A stretch of 64,000 nt of DNA, from contig NZ_OZ061315.1 of assembly GCF_964063325.1 (NCBI RefSeq), positions 3,596,001-3,660,000 of the forward strand, read 5' to 3'. Below the pieces are notes generated by a model. It ran no database searches and was not told where the DNA came from. It saw nothing but the letters and a program-made list of their open reading frames with translations. The stretch's first letter is position 1, and each line of letters opens with the position of its first letter. Position numbers and translations under genes: made by a program. The DNA is from Hafnia alvei. GTDB lineage: Bacteria > Pseudomonadota > Gammaproteobacteria > Enterobacterales > Enterobacteriaceae. This document shows positions 18,309 to 26,876 of the stretch, piece by piece.

Positions 18309-18593
18309 TTGTTCAGTACACTTTGCCTTAGTAAACTAAGGGCACACCTGATGCCATTTTTGTCTGCGCTGATCCTGATGACCAGTCTGCACTCTGCCGA
18401 TGTCGATATCAGTAAACTTGCCAGTCAAAATAACCAAAGCTATTCTCAACTCACTAGCGATTTACATGACGTTCGTGAAGCGCTAATTCTCAGCGTACGT
18501 GAGTCTCGGCGAGAAGAGCAAGATGAAGAGCACCATGAGGTCACTGCACCAACTGCAAATGCCCAATCAGGTAGAAATCTACGATTAGGTTGA
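18309..18593 (+). CDS. Small exported protein of unknown function
   Basis: 94 residues from a TTG start at 18309, chosen because GGAGGGG lies 4-5 bp upstream; an internal ATG at 18351 would give 80 residues. The N-terminus has lysine/arginine then a hydrophobic stretch (LMPFLSALILMTSLHSA) with a plausible signal peptidase site before DVDISKLASQ. The mature part is polar, Ser/Asn/Glu-rich (ESRREEQDEEHHEVTAPT). I do not recognise a family. It ends shortly before a strong terminator. Confidence 0.55.
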   Translation: MFSTLCLSKLRAHLMPFLSALILMTSLHSADVDISKLASQNNQSYSQLTSDLHDVREALILSVRESRREEQDEEHHEVTAPTANAQSGRNLRLG

Positions 18594-18626
18594 TAAGGCC
18601 TCTACACGTCTAACCCCCCATAAAAA

Positions 18627-18650
18627 AACGGAGCCATTTGGCTCCGTTCT
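18627..18650. terminator. Bidirectional terminator between the small exported gene and proY
   Basis: AACGGAGCCA and TGGCTCCGTT with a 2-nt loop; a run of A before the stem gives a T tract on the minus strand for proY. Confidence 0.88.
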
Positions 18651-18670
18651 CATTTCATCAAGGTTCTGGC

Positions 18671-20065
18671 TTAATCTGAGATCTGTTTCTTTTTGTCCTG
18701 CGATGCAACTTTGGCTGACTTCTTCACTAGGCAATAGCCTGCCAGCAACACCACAACCCAAACCAATCCAGCATAAAGCGACACTCGGGTATCTGGGAAA
18801 TAGCCAATCAGGCCAATAATAAACACCAGGAAAATAATACCGATGACCGAGGTAAATATTCCCCCACGTAATGGGAATTCCAGTGCTTTAACTTGTTCAG
18901 CGCTTAAGCTGCGGCGGAATGCAATCTGAGAGAAAAGGATCATGATCCACACCCAAACAGTAGCAAACGTTGCCAGCGAAGCAATCACCAAGAAAACATT
19001 TTCAGGCATGATGTAGTTTAGATACACCGCGATCAGCAAGGCTAAAACCATCACCAATACCGTTACCCACGGGATGCCACGGCGAGAAACCTTAGAGAAA
19101 ATCTTCGGCGCATGTCCCTGCTGAGCCATACCATGCAGCATTCGGCCCACACCAAACACATCGCTGTTAATCGCGGACAACGATGCCGTAATCACCACGA
19201 AGTTCAAAATCCCAGCAGCTACGGTAATCCCTAAATGCTGGAACGTCAGCACAAACGGACTCCCCTGCGTGCCGACCTGATTCCATGGATAGATCGACAT
19301 AATTACGAACAACGTACCAACATAAAACACGAGAATTCGCAGCGGTACCGAGTTGATAGCTTTAGGAATCGACACTTTTGGATTTTCAGCTTCACCCGCC
19401 GTGATGCCGATAATTTCGATCCCACCGTAGGCAAACATCACCAACTGCAGCGAGAAAATCATGCCAACGAAGCCGTTACTGAAGAACCCGCCGTTGCTCC
19501 ACAAATTGTGGATCCCCGTCGGCTGGCCGCCGTTTCCAATGCCCCAGAAGATGATACCAATGCCCGCGACAATCATGATGATGATAGTGGCAACTTTGAA
19601 GAAGGAGAACCAAAACTCAAGCTCGCCAAACACCTTCACGCTCATCAAATTAACCGCACCGATGATCAGTACGACGCTGAGTACCCAGATCCAATGCGGA
19701 ACCGCGGGAAACCAGACACTCATATAGATGCCAAACGCGGTAACATCTGCAATCGCGACAATCAGGATTTCAAAGCAATATGTCCATCCGGTGATATAAC
19801 CCGCCATTGGCCCTAGATAATCCTGCGCATAGCGAGAAAAAGAGCTGGCCTGAGGATTATTGACCGACATCTCACCGAGCGCACGCATGATAATAAAAGC
19901 GACAACGCCGCCTATCAAATAAGCCAGTAAAACACTCGGACCCGCCATTTTTATGGCATCAGCAGAGCCATAAAACAGTCCAGTACCAATGGCCGAGCCT
20001 AACGCCATAAAGCGAATGTGACGCGTATTAAGCCCACGTTTCAGCTGGTTGGGTTGTTGTTGCAT
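18671..20065 (-). CDS. proY: Proline-specific amino-acid permease ProY
   Basis: 464 residues, about 12 membrane segments, amino acid-polyamine-organocation family. It is very similar to E. coli ProY: LKRGLNTRHIRFMALGSAIG at the N-terminus, FAYGGIEIIGITAGEAENP, and SLSAINSDVFGVGRMLHGMA. It is located between brnQ and (two genes away) malZ; in E. coli the order is brnQ-proY-malZ, so ybdG, the small gene and the peroxiredoxin gene are rearranged relative to that. Substrate is inferred from homology. Confidence 0.93.
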   Translation of the reverse strand: MQQQPNQLKRGLNTRHIRFMALGSAIGTGLFYGSADAIKMAGPSVLLAYLIGGVVAFIIMRALGEMSVNNPQASSFSRYAQDYLGPMAGYITGWTYCFEILIVAIADVTAFGIYMSVWFPAVPHWIWVLSVVLIIGAVNLMSVKVFGELEFWFSFFKVATIIIMIVAGIGIIFWGIGNGGQPTGIHNLWSNGGFFSNGFVGMIFSLQLVMFAYGGIEIIGITAGEAENPKVSIPKAINSVPLRILVFYVGTLFVIMSIYPWNQVGTQGSPFVLTFQHLGITVAAGILNFVVITASLSAINSDVFGVGRMLHGMAQQGHAPKIFSKVSRRGIPWVTVLVMVLALLIAVYLNYIMPENVFLVIASLATFATVWVWIMILFSQIAFRRSLSAEQVKALEFPLRGGIFTSVIGIIFLVFIIGLIGYFPDTRVSLYAGLVWVVVLLAGYCLVKKSAKVASQDKKKQISD

Positions 20066-20092
20066 ACAAAAATTACCCGTTAGTACCTGTCA

Positions 20093-20120
20093 AAAAAAAC
20101 ACGGGCGCTATACGCCCGTG
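20093..20120 (-). terminator. Terminator between brnQ and proY
   Basis: CACGGGCG and CGCCCGTG, 5-nt loop, followed on the minus strand by a run of T. It suggests that brnQ ends here and that proY is at least partly transcribed separately. Confidence 0.88.
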
Positions 20121-20210
20121 CTGCAAATTAACTCATATTTTTTGATTATAAATGCACAGAGTTCTGAATACACTATCTAAATATGTAATGAGTTCCGTCT
20201 GGAGTAATCT

Positions 20211-21530
20211 TTAGTTATGCACCGCAACGTTACGCGCGCCCATGGTGCGGTCATAAATGCCCATCACAACCAGAACCGCTAATGACGGTGGTAACCATGC
20301 TAAGCCTTGACCTGCCAGCGGCAAATGCTCCGTCCATGCTGGCATATAGGATGACAACGCAGAGCTTTTCAGCGCATCCAAGATGCCAAATACCAAGCTA
20401 ATAACCATTACCGGCGAAAATACGCGCGGAGCGGAATTCCACCAGCGCAGAGTGAAGCTCAACACCACCAGCACAATGCACGGCGGATAAATCGCGGTCA
20501 GAACTGGAATGGAGATTTGAATCAAATGGCTCAGGCCTAGATTCGATACCACCATAGAGAACAGACCCAGAATAAATACCAGCGTACGGTAGCTGAATGG
20601 CAAGTACTGAGCGAAGAATTCGGCACACGCACAGGTCAGGCCTACGGCCGTTACCATACAGGCAATAAAGATCAGCGCGGCTAAGAACAAGCTACCGACA
20701 CCACCAAAGGTATGCTGAACATAAGCGTGTAAAATAACCGCCCCATTTTGAGCATCTGGCACCAACTCACCGCTGCTCGAACCCAGTTTGAACAGGCTCA
20801 GATAAACCAGCGTTAAGCCAATACCTGCGATTAACCCTGCCCAAATAGTGTAACGCGTCAGCAAACGGGTATCGCTTACACCGCGGGAACGAGCCGCGTT
20901 AACGATAACAATACCAAACACCATCGCACCAAGCGTATCCATTGTCAGATAGCCATTAACGAACCCGCTGGAGAACGGTACCTGTTGATAAATTTCAATC
21001 GCGGGAACATGAGAACCTGCAGGCCACAGAACAGCGGCGATCCCCAGAACGGCCAGCGCAACGATTTTCAACGGCGCTAAAATATGGCCAACGGTATCCA
21101 GCAATTTGCCCGGATACAGAGAAATAGCCACGACCAAGGCAAAGTAAACCACGCTATAAATCAGCAATGGGGCTGCACCGTCGCCGGTTAGAGGCGCGAT
21201 ACCGAGTTCAAAAGAAACGGTTGCCGTACGCGGAGTCGCAAACAATGGCCCTACGGCTAGGTAGCAGACGGTTGCCAGCAGCAAACCCGCCTTACGGCCA
21301 ATTGGCGTGCTCAGCGCATCGATACCGCCACCGACTTTCGCCAAAGCGACGACGGTGATAACAGGCAAACCTACTGCGGTGATAAGAAAACCGATAGCCG
21401 CAATCCAGACATGCTCGCCAGACTGCAACCCTACCATCGGAGGGAATATGATATTGCCTGCGCCGACAAACAGCGCGAAGGTCATGAATCCTAATGCCAG
21501 GATATCTTTAGAAGTTAAACGATGAGTCAT
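20211..21530 (-). CDS. brnQ: Branched-chain amino acid transporter BrnQ (LIV-II)
   Basis: 439 residues, about 12 membrane segments. It is a sodium-coupled importer of leucine, isoleucine and valine. Family stretches include FALFVGAGNIIFPPMVGLQSG near the N-terminus, GPLFATPRTATVSFELG, and DTLGAMVFGIVIVNAARSRG. It lies upstream of proY on the same strand with a terminator between. A 640-bp upstream spacer likely holds its promoter. Confidence 0.97.
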   Translation of the reverse strand: MTHRLTSKDILALGFMTFALFVGAGNIIFPPMVGLQSGEHVWIAAIGFLITAVGLPVITVVALAKVGGGIDALSTPIGRKAGLLLATVCYLAVGPLFATPRTATVSFELGIAPLTGDGAAPLLIYSVVYFALVVAISLYPGKLLDTVGHILAPLKIVALAVLGIAAVLWPAGSHVPAIEIYQQVPFSSGFVNGYLTMDTLGAMVFGIVIVNAARSRGVSDTRLLTRYTIWAGLIAGIGLTLVYLSLFKLGSSSGELVPDAQNGAVILHAYVQHTFGGVGSLFLAALIFIACMVTAVGLTCACAEFFAQYLPFSYRTLVFILGLFSMVVSNLGLSHLIQISIPVLTAIYPPCIVLVVLSFTLRWWNSAPRVFSPVMVISLVFGILDALKSSALSSYMPAWTEHLPLAGQGLAWLPPSLAVLVVMGIYDRTMGARNVAVHN

Positions 21531-22170
21531 AATGAGATGTCGTGCTGCCTTATAACAGTTTAAAGAGTTTCAATCGAATAATGAGCCGCGGAGAAATATC
21601 CTTACAGATGAGAGATATGCCGACAGAAGAAAATAGCGTTATAGGACGATCGCCTTTTTCTTCATAACTTCATAATTCACACCAACACATAAACGCCGCT
21701 CTGTCTTGATTTCATAACCCTGACTTCCCCTGAGAGAAGCCATTGGTGTGGGTTACACCACCCGACAGATGATTACTGTATAAGTTATTAGCTGGCGTTA
21801 TATGGCGACTACACCGACAAGTAAACACGTTCTGGCAGGTAAAAGACAAGAGCTAAATTCACTTGCGGAATCATCATCCAGAGAAAGTTGGCAGACCAGT
21901 TAATGATTTGGCATTTTAAGAGTATCACCATACATAAATTGCCCCTTAGGGTGGTATTCTCTGCGGATGATTGTTCAATAAATAACCCACGCATAGAATT
22001 TTACACTGCGAGAGACCATGGCAAAAAAATAATGTATATCGCTATCAAATGGTAAAAATGAATAAATAAAATACATAAAAATCAATTTGTTAATTAACAA
22101 TGAAAAAGAAATAGCCGCCAGAAAACACTGGCGGCCATAAAACGCAGATTTCGTTAACTTATGGTTTAAC
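21531..22170. promoter_or_regulatory. Spacer upstream of brnQ
   Basis: 640 bp, AT-rich, with no convincing gene. It contains the short dyad GGTGT-N5-ACACC (21745-21759), a possible operator about 215 bp before brnQ, and at its far end the pdeF terminator hairpin. Confidence 0.4.
22099..22136 (-). terminator. Terminator downstream of the PdeF-like gene
   Basis: GCCGCCAG (22114-22121) and CTGGCGGC (22128-22135) with a 6-nt loop; on the minus strand a T-rich tract follows (to about 22099). Confidence 0.82.
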
Positions 22171-24375
22171 TTAGAGAGAAGCGAGAGATTGCGGCTTTCC
22201 TAGCAGATAACCCTGAATATAATCAACACCCAGTGCTTTTAACTGAAACTTCTGTGCTTCATCTTCGACGTACTCAGCAACCACTAAAAGCTTTTTCAAG
22301 CGCGCAATCTGACACATCGCAGAGACAATCTGCTGATCGATCGGGCTATCGATCAATTCACGAACAAAGCTGCCATCAATTTTTAAGATATCAGCTTCAA
22401 TATTCTTCAGGCGATCGTAACTGGCAAAACCAGTGCCAAAATCATCGATAGCAATTCGGCATCCCATCTGTCGGAGCTGTGACAGTGTTTTTGCCGTGAG
22501 CTCTTTAGACTGCGTAATATTACTTTCTGTTATTTCGAGAATGATCTGGTAGGCCTCAACCTGATACTTGGCCAACAAGCGGGAGATATCCTGCACCAGC
22601 GTAGGTCTAGCCAGCGTTGACGGAGTCAGATTGATCGAGAAACATGCAGCAGGAAAGCGCTCACGGTTTAAATTAATAAACTCCAGTACATGAACAAGTA
22701 CCCATAAGTCGACATCGTAATTCAGACCAAATTCAGCGACGACAGGGAAGAAGTCGTTAGGCATGATGATATTGCCATCTTCATCATGCAGGCGAAGCAA
22801 AATTTCGTGATAACGATCGCCTCGAAACCCTTCAATAGGCTGAGCCATCAGCATAAACCGATCTTTATCCAATCCTTGCTGAATATGATGCAGCATCGCC
22901 ACTTTGCTATGAATACCCTGCTGCAAGCTCTGAGCATTGAGGTGGGTGGATTCCGCATTCCCTGTAAGTAGCGAACGCTCTGCCATAGAGCTCAACTCGC
23001 CAATAACGCTATAAATATGAACCAGCGGCTGGCGAACCGTGCAATAGCCGATTCCATAGTGCAAACGTAGTGGTAAGCCGTTCCACAGTAAGCGGAATAG
23101 CTTCATCGCATCATTAAGGCGTTTAATCGTTTCGGGCGCATTTCGATTATTAAGACGCAAGACAAGATCGTAACTCGGTAACTGATACACATCTTCGTCA
23201 GCCGCCAACACTTTTTTGATCATGCAGGCTAACCGTTGCTTATATTCAAGCTTAAGCTGCATGCCATACGTGCGGCAAAGCGTATCGAGATTCGCAATAC
23301 GTAGGAAACAAACAACCGAACGCTCATGCTGCTGCAAGTCATATTGTAGGCAACGAAGGTTCGGCAGTTGAATGACGGGATCGATCATTGATGCCCGCTG
23401 GGTCTTTTCATAAAGACGACGTTGGCGTGTATTCACTGCCGCCATCAGAATAATCGTCAGCGTAAACATCACCATCATCGACATAATCAACGCCAGGCTA
23501 TGAACCAAATTATCCCATTGTACAAAACCGTCATAGTTTAGGAGTAACGTGATCACCGATGCTGACCACACCAAGCTGGTGAGCTGATATCCATAGCGCA
23601 TCGCACCAAAAAGCATTAATGGCAGCAACAGCGTTAACGTGTAGTCAGTATAAAAAATACTGCTATCGTCAGTGGCAGGAATAACCAACACGGTTATCAT
23701 CGCTACGAGCAGCAACAGCCAGATCTGAATTTCCCATGCCGTGACACCTTGCGCGATTTCCTTACGGCAACGATTTACAATGACGCTAAGAAAACGCGGC
23801 TTAAGAACAACACGCAGCAGGTAATAACACGCAGGTACACCCGCGAGACAGGCGAGTACCAATGCTTGGTAGCCAATCAGCGTTCTAATAGAAAAAGGTG
23901 CCGATGCGGCCATTTTTTCAACGGGTTCGAAAATGCCTAGAGCAACAATTATCTGAATCAACATCAGGAAGACGAGCGGCAATACGACAACCATCCAAAA
24001 CAGCCGCGGCAACATGGTTTGCATTCGGCCAAAGCCACATGACCAACGCCGCCCTACATGCTTCAGAAAGCCATACCAGCTAATACCAAGCGAAAGCACT
24101 AGCGCAGTGGCAACAAGTGCCCCCGGTAAATAACCTATCTTATAGATATAAAGACCAAAGGAGACAACGGCTAGCGCTGGCATCACGCGCCAGCTAAAAA
24201 TCATTAATAGCGAAAGTGAAACCGCCATTGGTAAGAATAAAAGATAAACGACACCATCACTCGTGACGAGATGAGGAGATACAAAAAGGCTGAAAGGTAA
24301 TAATACGAGAGCAAAAAGCAGGGGAGTCCCCCACCAATAATTCAAACGATGCAGTAAATATTGTAATTGGCTCAT
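22171..24375 (-). CDS. pdeF: Membrane c-di-GMP phosphodiesterase, PdeF (YfgF) type
   Basis: 734 residues. The N-terminal half is a MASE1-like membrane region of about eight to ten segments, followed by a degenerate GGDEF domain (the expected motif is replaced by LPSYDLVLRL) and an intact EAL domain. EAL signatures seen are EIL at 524-526 in the EAL position, TESNITQ, IDDFGTGF (Asp644/645) and VVAEYVE with GYLLGKP at the end. E. coli YfgF hydrolyses c-di-GMP and has the same layout and is also next to yfgG. Expected to lower c-di-GMP in response to a membrane-sensed signal. Confidence 0.92.
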   Translation of the reverse strand: MSQLQYLLHRLNYWWGTPLLFALVLLPFSLFVSPHLVTSDGVVYLLFLPMAVSLSLLMIFSWRVMPALAVVSFGLYIYKIGYLPGALVATALVLSLGISWYGFLKHVGRRWSCGFGRMQTMLPRLFWMVVVLPLVFLMLIQIIVALGIFEPVEKMAASAPFSIRTLIGYQALVLACLAGVPACYYLLRVVLKPRFLSVIVNRCRKEIAQGVTAWEIQIWLLLLVAMITVLVIPATDDSSIFYTDYTLTLLLPLMLFGAMRYGYQLTSLVWSASVITLLLNYDGFVQWDNLVHSLALIMSMMVMFTLTIILMAAVNTRQRRLYEKTQRASMIDPVIQLPNLRCLQYDLQQHERSVVCFLRIANLDTLCRTYGMQLKLEYKQRLACMIKKVLAADEDVYQLPSYDLVLRLNNRNAPETIKRLNDAMKLFRLLWNGLPLRLHYGIGYCTVRQPLVHIYSVIGELSSMAERSLLTGNAESTHLNAQSLQQGIHSKVAMLHHIQQGLDKDRFMLMAQPIEGFRGDRYHEILLRLHDEDGNIIMPNDFFPVVAEFGLNYDVDLWVLVHVLEFINLNRERFPAACFSINLTPSTLARPTLVQDISRLLAKYQVEAYQIILEITESNITQSKELTAKTLSQLRQMGCRIAIDDFGTGFASYDRLKNIEADILKIDGSFVRELIDSPIDQQIVSAMCQIARLKKLLVVAEYVEDEAQKFQLKALGVDYIQGYLLGKPQSLASL

Positions 24376-24918
24376 GGATTAGACTTCAACAGGTCCCGAG
24401 GTCACTCCTTGCTACATGTTCTAACACGGTCATAAAGCAACTTATAAAATAGAACCCGTTGAAAAAACAATGATAATTAAAAGTGGCTTCCTAATCACTC
24501 TTTTGAACTCAACCTTTGGAGTTCAGAACGTCAACCCAAGCCCATTGTAATGAAATACATCTGAGAGCGGCCTGAAATATTATGTAACGGCGCATTCTAC
24601 CTTTTGATAATGATCAAAAAACACTAAATTCAATCATAAATTATGCTTAATCCAGATTTATCCTGTAAGTCACTCTCAGCATACATGACACAAAAAGATT
24701 AAATAATGAACCAATGTTAAACCATCATTTAAAAAGCAACTAAAATGCTAGACGCTGTCAGCGTCGAAAATTACCCTATTAAACGTTAAGCAGTGTGATG
24801 AGATAACTCATTCATAGTATGAAATATTTTTATCACACGGTATCCTATGATTGACGCCCGAGCCCGACTATGCCTAAATCAGAGACTGATATCTCTAAAA
24901 CGAGATGATTAGATAGTG
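24376..24918. promoter_or_regulatory. Divergent promoter region pdeF / yfgG
   Basis: About 540 bp, AT-rich, between divergent genes. The only structure noted is the dyad GACGCT-GTC-AGCGTC at 24751-24765. No gene recognised. Confidence 0.4.
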
Positions 24919-25149
24919 ATGAATATTCATAAATTAAAACGACGTACTAACGTCCACATGACCAAAATTGTATTGCTAATCAGCTTCTTTATTTTGATTG
25001 GCCGCTTAGTTTATGCCTCCTTTGGTGCGATATCCCATCATCAGGAAAAAAAAGAAAATACAACGCCTGCGCCTACTGAAAAATCTCAGCCTTTACAGAT
25101 GAATACCCCAGAAACGTCGTCAGTGGATAAAAAAGGGGCACAACCCTAG
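24919..25149 (+). CDS. yfgG: Small single-pass membrane protein YfgG
   Basis: 76 residues. A basic N-terminus (KLKRRTNVHMTK) precedes one membrane segment (IVLLISFFILIGRLVYAS), then a polar Pro/Thr/Glu-rich tail. The pattern MTKIVLLISF-GRxxYxSxGAxxHHQxKKE matches E. coli YfgG, and yfgG is also next to yfgF there. Function is not established to my knowledge. The ATG at 24919 is preferred over the GTG directly before it. Confidence 0.8.
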   Translation: MNIHKLKRRTNVHMTKIVLLISFFILIGRLVYASFGAISHHQEKKENTTPAPTEKSQPLQMNTPETSSVDKKGAQP

Positions 25150-25223
25150 TCTGACGACTACTATCTAAGAGCTCAATTCCCGCCTGCTGCTTAATAATTA
25201 ATAAAAAAGGAATGATTTTTCCA

Positions 25224-26660
25224 ATGCCCGTCATTGCAAAAAATAGCGTCAAACAACGCGCAGAAGATCGCTTCCGTATCCTCCAGTTACTACTCAATAA
25301 TAAATCGTTATCTGAAGGGATACTCGGTAAGCTTGAAGACCCCTCGCAGCTCAACAATCCCGAACTTCTCGACCAGACCGCAGAAATAAAATCGCTAGTA
25401 AATAAACTCCCTGCGCCAGACTTGGCGGATACACTAGAAGCACTTCCTGCAGAAGAAAGACACGCATTATGGCGTTTGGTTGGAAAAGAAAAACGCGGTA
25501 AAACGCTGGTTGAAGCCTCTGAAAGCGTCTGGGACAGCCTGATCGACGAGATGAGTGACAAAGAGTTACTCAAAGCCCTGCAATCACTAGATATTGATGA
25601 ACAGGTTTATCTCGGACAATACCTCCCACGCAATTTGATGGGACGCCTACTTACGTCCATGGAACCAGAGCAACGCGCACAGGTTCGAGAGGTCATCCGC
25701 TATGGTAAGCATACCGTTGGCGCGATTATGGACTTCGAAATCATTGCCGTGCGCCCTGATATTTCTCTCGCTACCGTGCAGCGTTTTTTACGCATGCGCG
25801 GAACCATTCCGCTCAATACTGACAAACTGTTTGTCACTGACCGCACTAACCGTCTGCTTGGCGAGCTCTCTCTAACCACGGTCTTGCTGAATAAACCAGA
25901 GGCGCTGGTTGGTGATGTCATGGACAAAGACCCTGCAACTTTTGATCCCGAAGATAATGACGAAGATGCAGCGCGTACCTTTGAACGAGATGACCTACTC
26001 AGCGCTGCCGTGATTGATGGCAAAGGCAAGCTAATGGGACGCCTAACCATCGAAGACATCGTCGACGTCGTTTATGAAGAGAGTGATACCGATTTACGTC
26101 GTATGGGCGGTTTAAGCGCCGAAGAAGATGTTTTCGCTCCCGTAACAAAGGCGGTCAAAACCCGTTGGGCATGGTTGGCCATTAACCTGTGCACGGCGTT
26201 CGTGGCTTCACGCGTTATCGGCTTATTTGAGCACACTATTTCGCAGTTGGTGGCGCTTGCGGCGTTGATGCCTATTGTGGCAGGAATCGGCGGTAACACA
26301 GGAAACCAAACTATCACCATGATAGTTCGGGCCTTGGCCTTGCAGCACATCCAGGCCGGGAATGTCTCATTCTTATTATTACGCGAACTGGGCGTGGCGC
26401 TGATTAACGGCGTGGTCTGGGGCGGCATTATGGGCGTCGTCACTTTTTTGCTTTACCACAATGCCGCTATGGGTGGCGTCATGACGTTGGCAATGGTGCT
26501 AAATTTGCTGATGGCCGCGTTAATGGGCGTCATTATCCCGATGACTATGATGCGTTTTGGCCGTGATCCTGCCGTGGGTTCCAGCGTACTTATCACCGCG
26601 ATCACAGATACCGGCGGTTTTTTTATTTTCCTCGGTTTGGCAACGCTATTTCTGCTTTAA
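25224..26660 (+). CDS. mgtE: Magnesium transporter MgtE
   Basis: 478 residues from ATG 25224; the ATG at 25212 is in frame but its AAGGA site would abut the start. The order is an N-terminal helical domain (residues 1-130), two CBS domains that sense magnesium (about 140-255), and five membrane segments. The pore signature GIGGNTGNQTITMIVRALAL is present. MgtE imports magnesium (and other divalent ions) in a gated manner. E. coli K-12 has no mgtE, so this gene is extra relative to it. No obvious magnesium riboswitch precedes it. Confidence 0.94.
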   Translation: MPVIAKNSVKQRAEDRFRILQLLLNNKSLSEGILGKLEDPSQLNNPELLDQTAEIKSLVNKLPAPDLADTLEALPAEERHALWRLVGKEKRGKTLVEASESVWDSLIDEMSDKELLKALQSLDIDEQVYLGQYLPRNLMGRLLTSMEPEQRAQVREVIRYGKHTVGAIMDFEIIAVRPDISLATVQRFLRMRGTIPLNTDKLFVTDRTNRLLGELSLTTVLLNKPEALVGDVMDKDPATFDPEDNDEDAARTFERDDLLSAAVIDGKGKLMGRLTIEDIVDVVYEESDTDLRRMGGLSAEEDVFAPVTKAVKTRWAWLAINLCTAFVASRVIGLFEHTISQLVALAALMPIVAGIGGNTGNQTITMIVRALALQHIQAGNVSFLLLRELGVALINGVVWGGIMGVVTFLLYHNAAMGGVMTLAMVLNLLMAALMGVIIPMTMMRFGRDPAVGSSVLITAITDTGGFFIFLGLATLFLL

Positions 26661-26876
26661 CACCTCGCTAACTTTCAAGCTAGCGCACAGATTCTTTCGT
26701 TGTCTTGTGCGCTACAGCTAAACACCTCACAAGAGATAAACCAGAATTCATTTGCTATGCTAATTAATGTTGCACATGATGACATTTAGACTAATATTCG
26801 TGAAAATGCTAACGCAATAAATATCAGATAAATTAACGTATTGAACGTGTCACGTACACGTCATTAAGGCAGGGGT

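Noticed and set aside
21809..21994. 61-codon minus-strand ORF upstream of brnQ
   Set aside because: No ribosome site, no family resemblance, AT-rich promoter-like region; likely chance.
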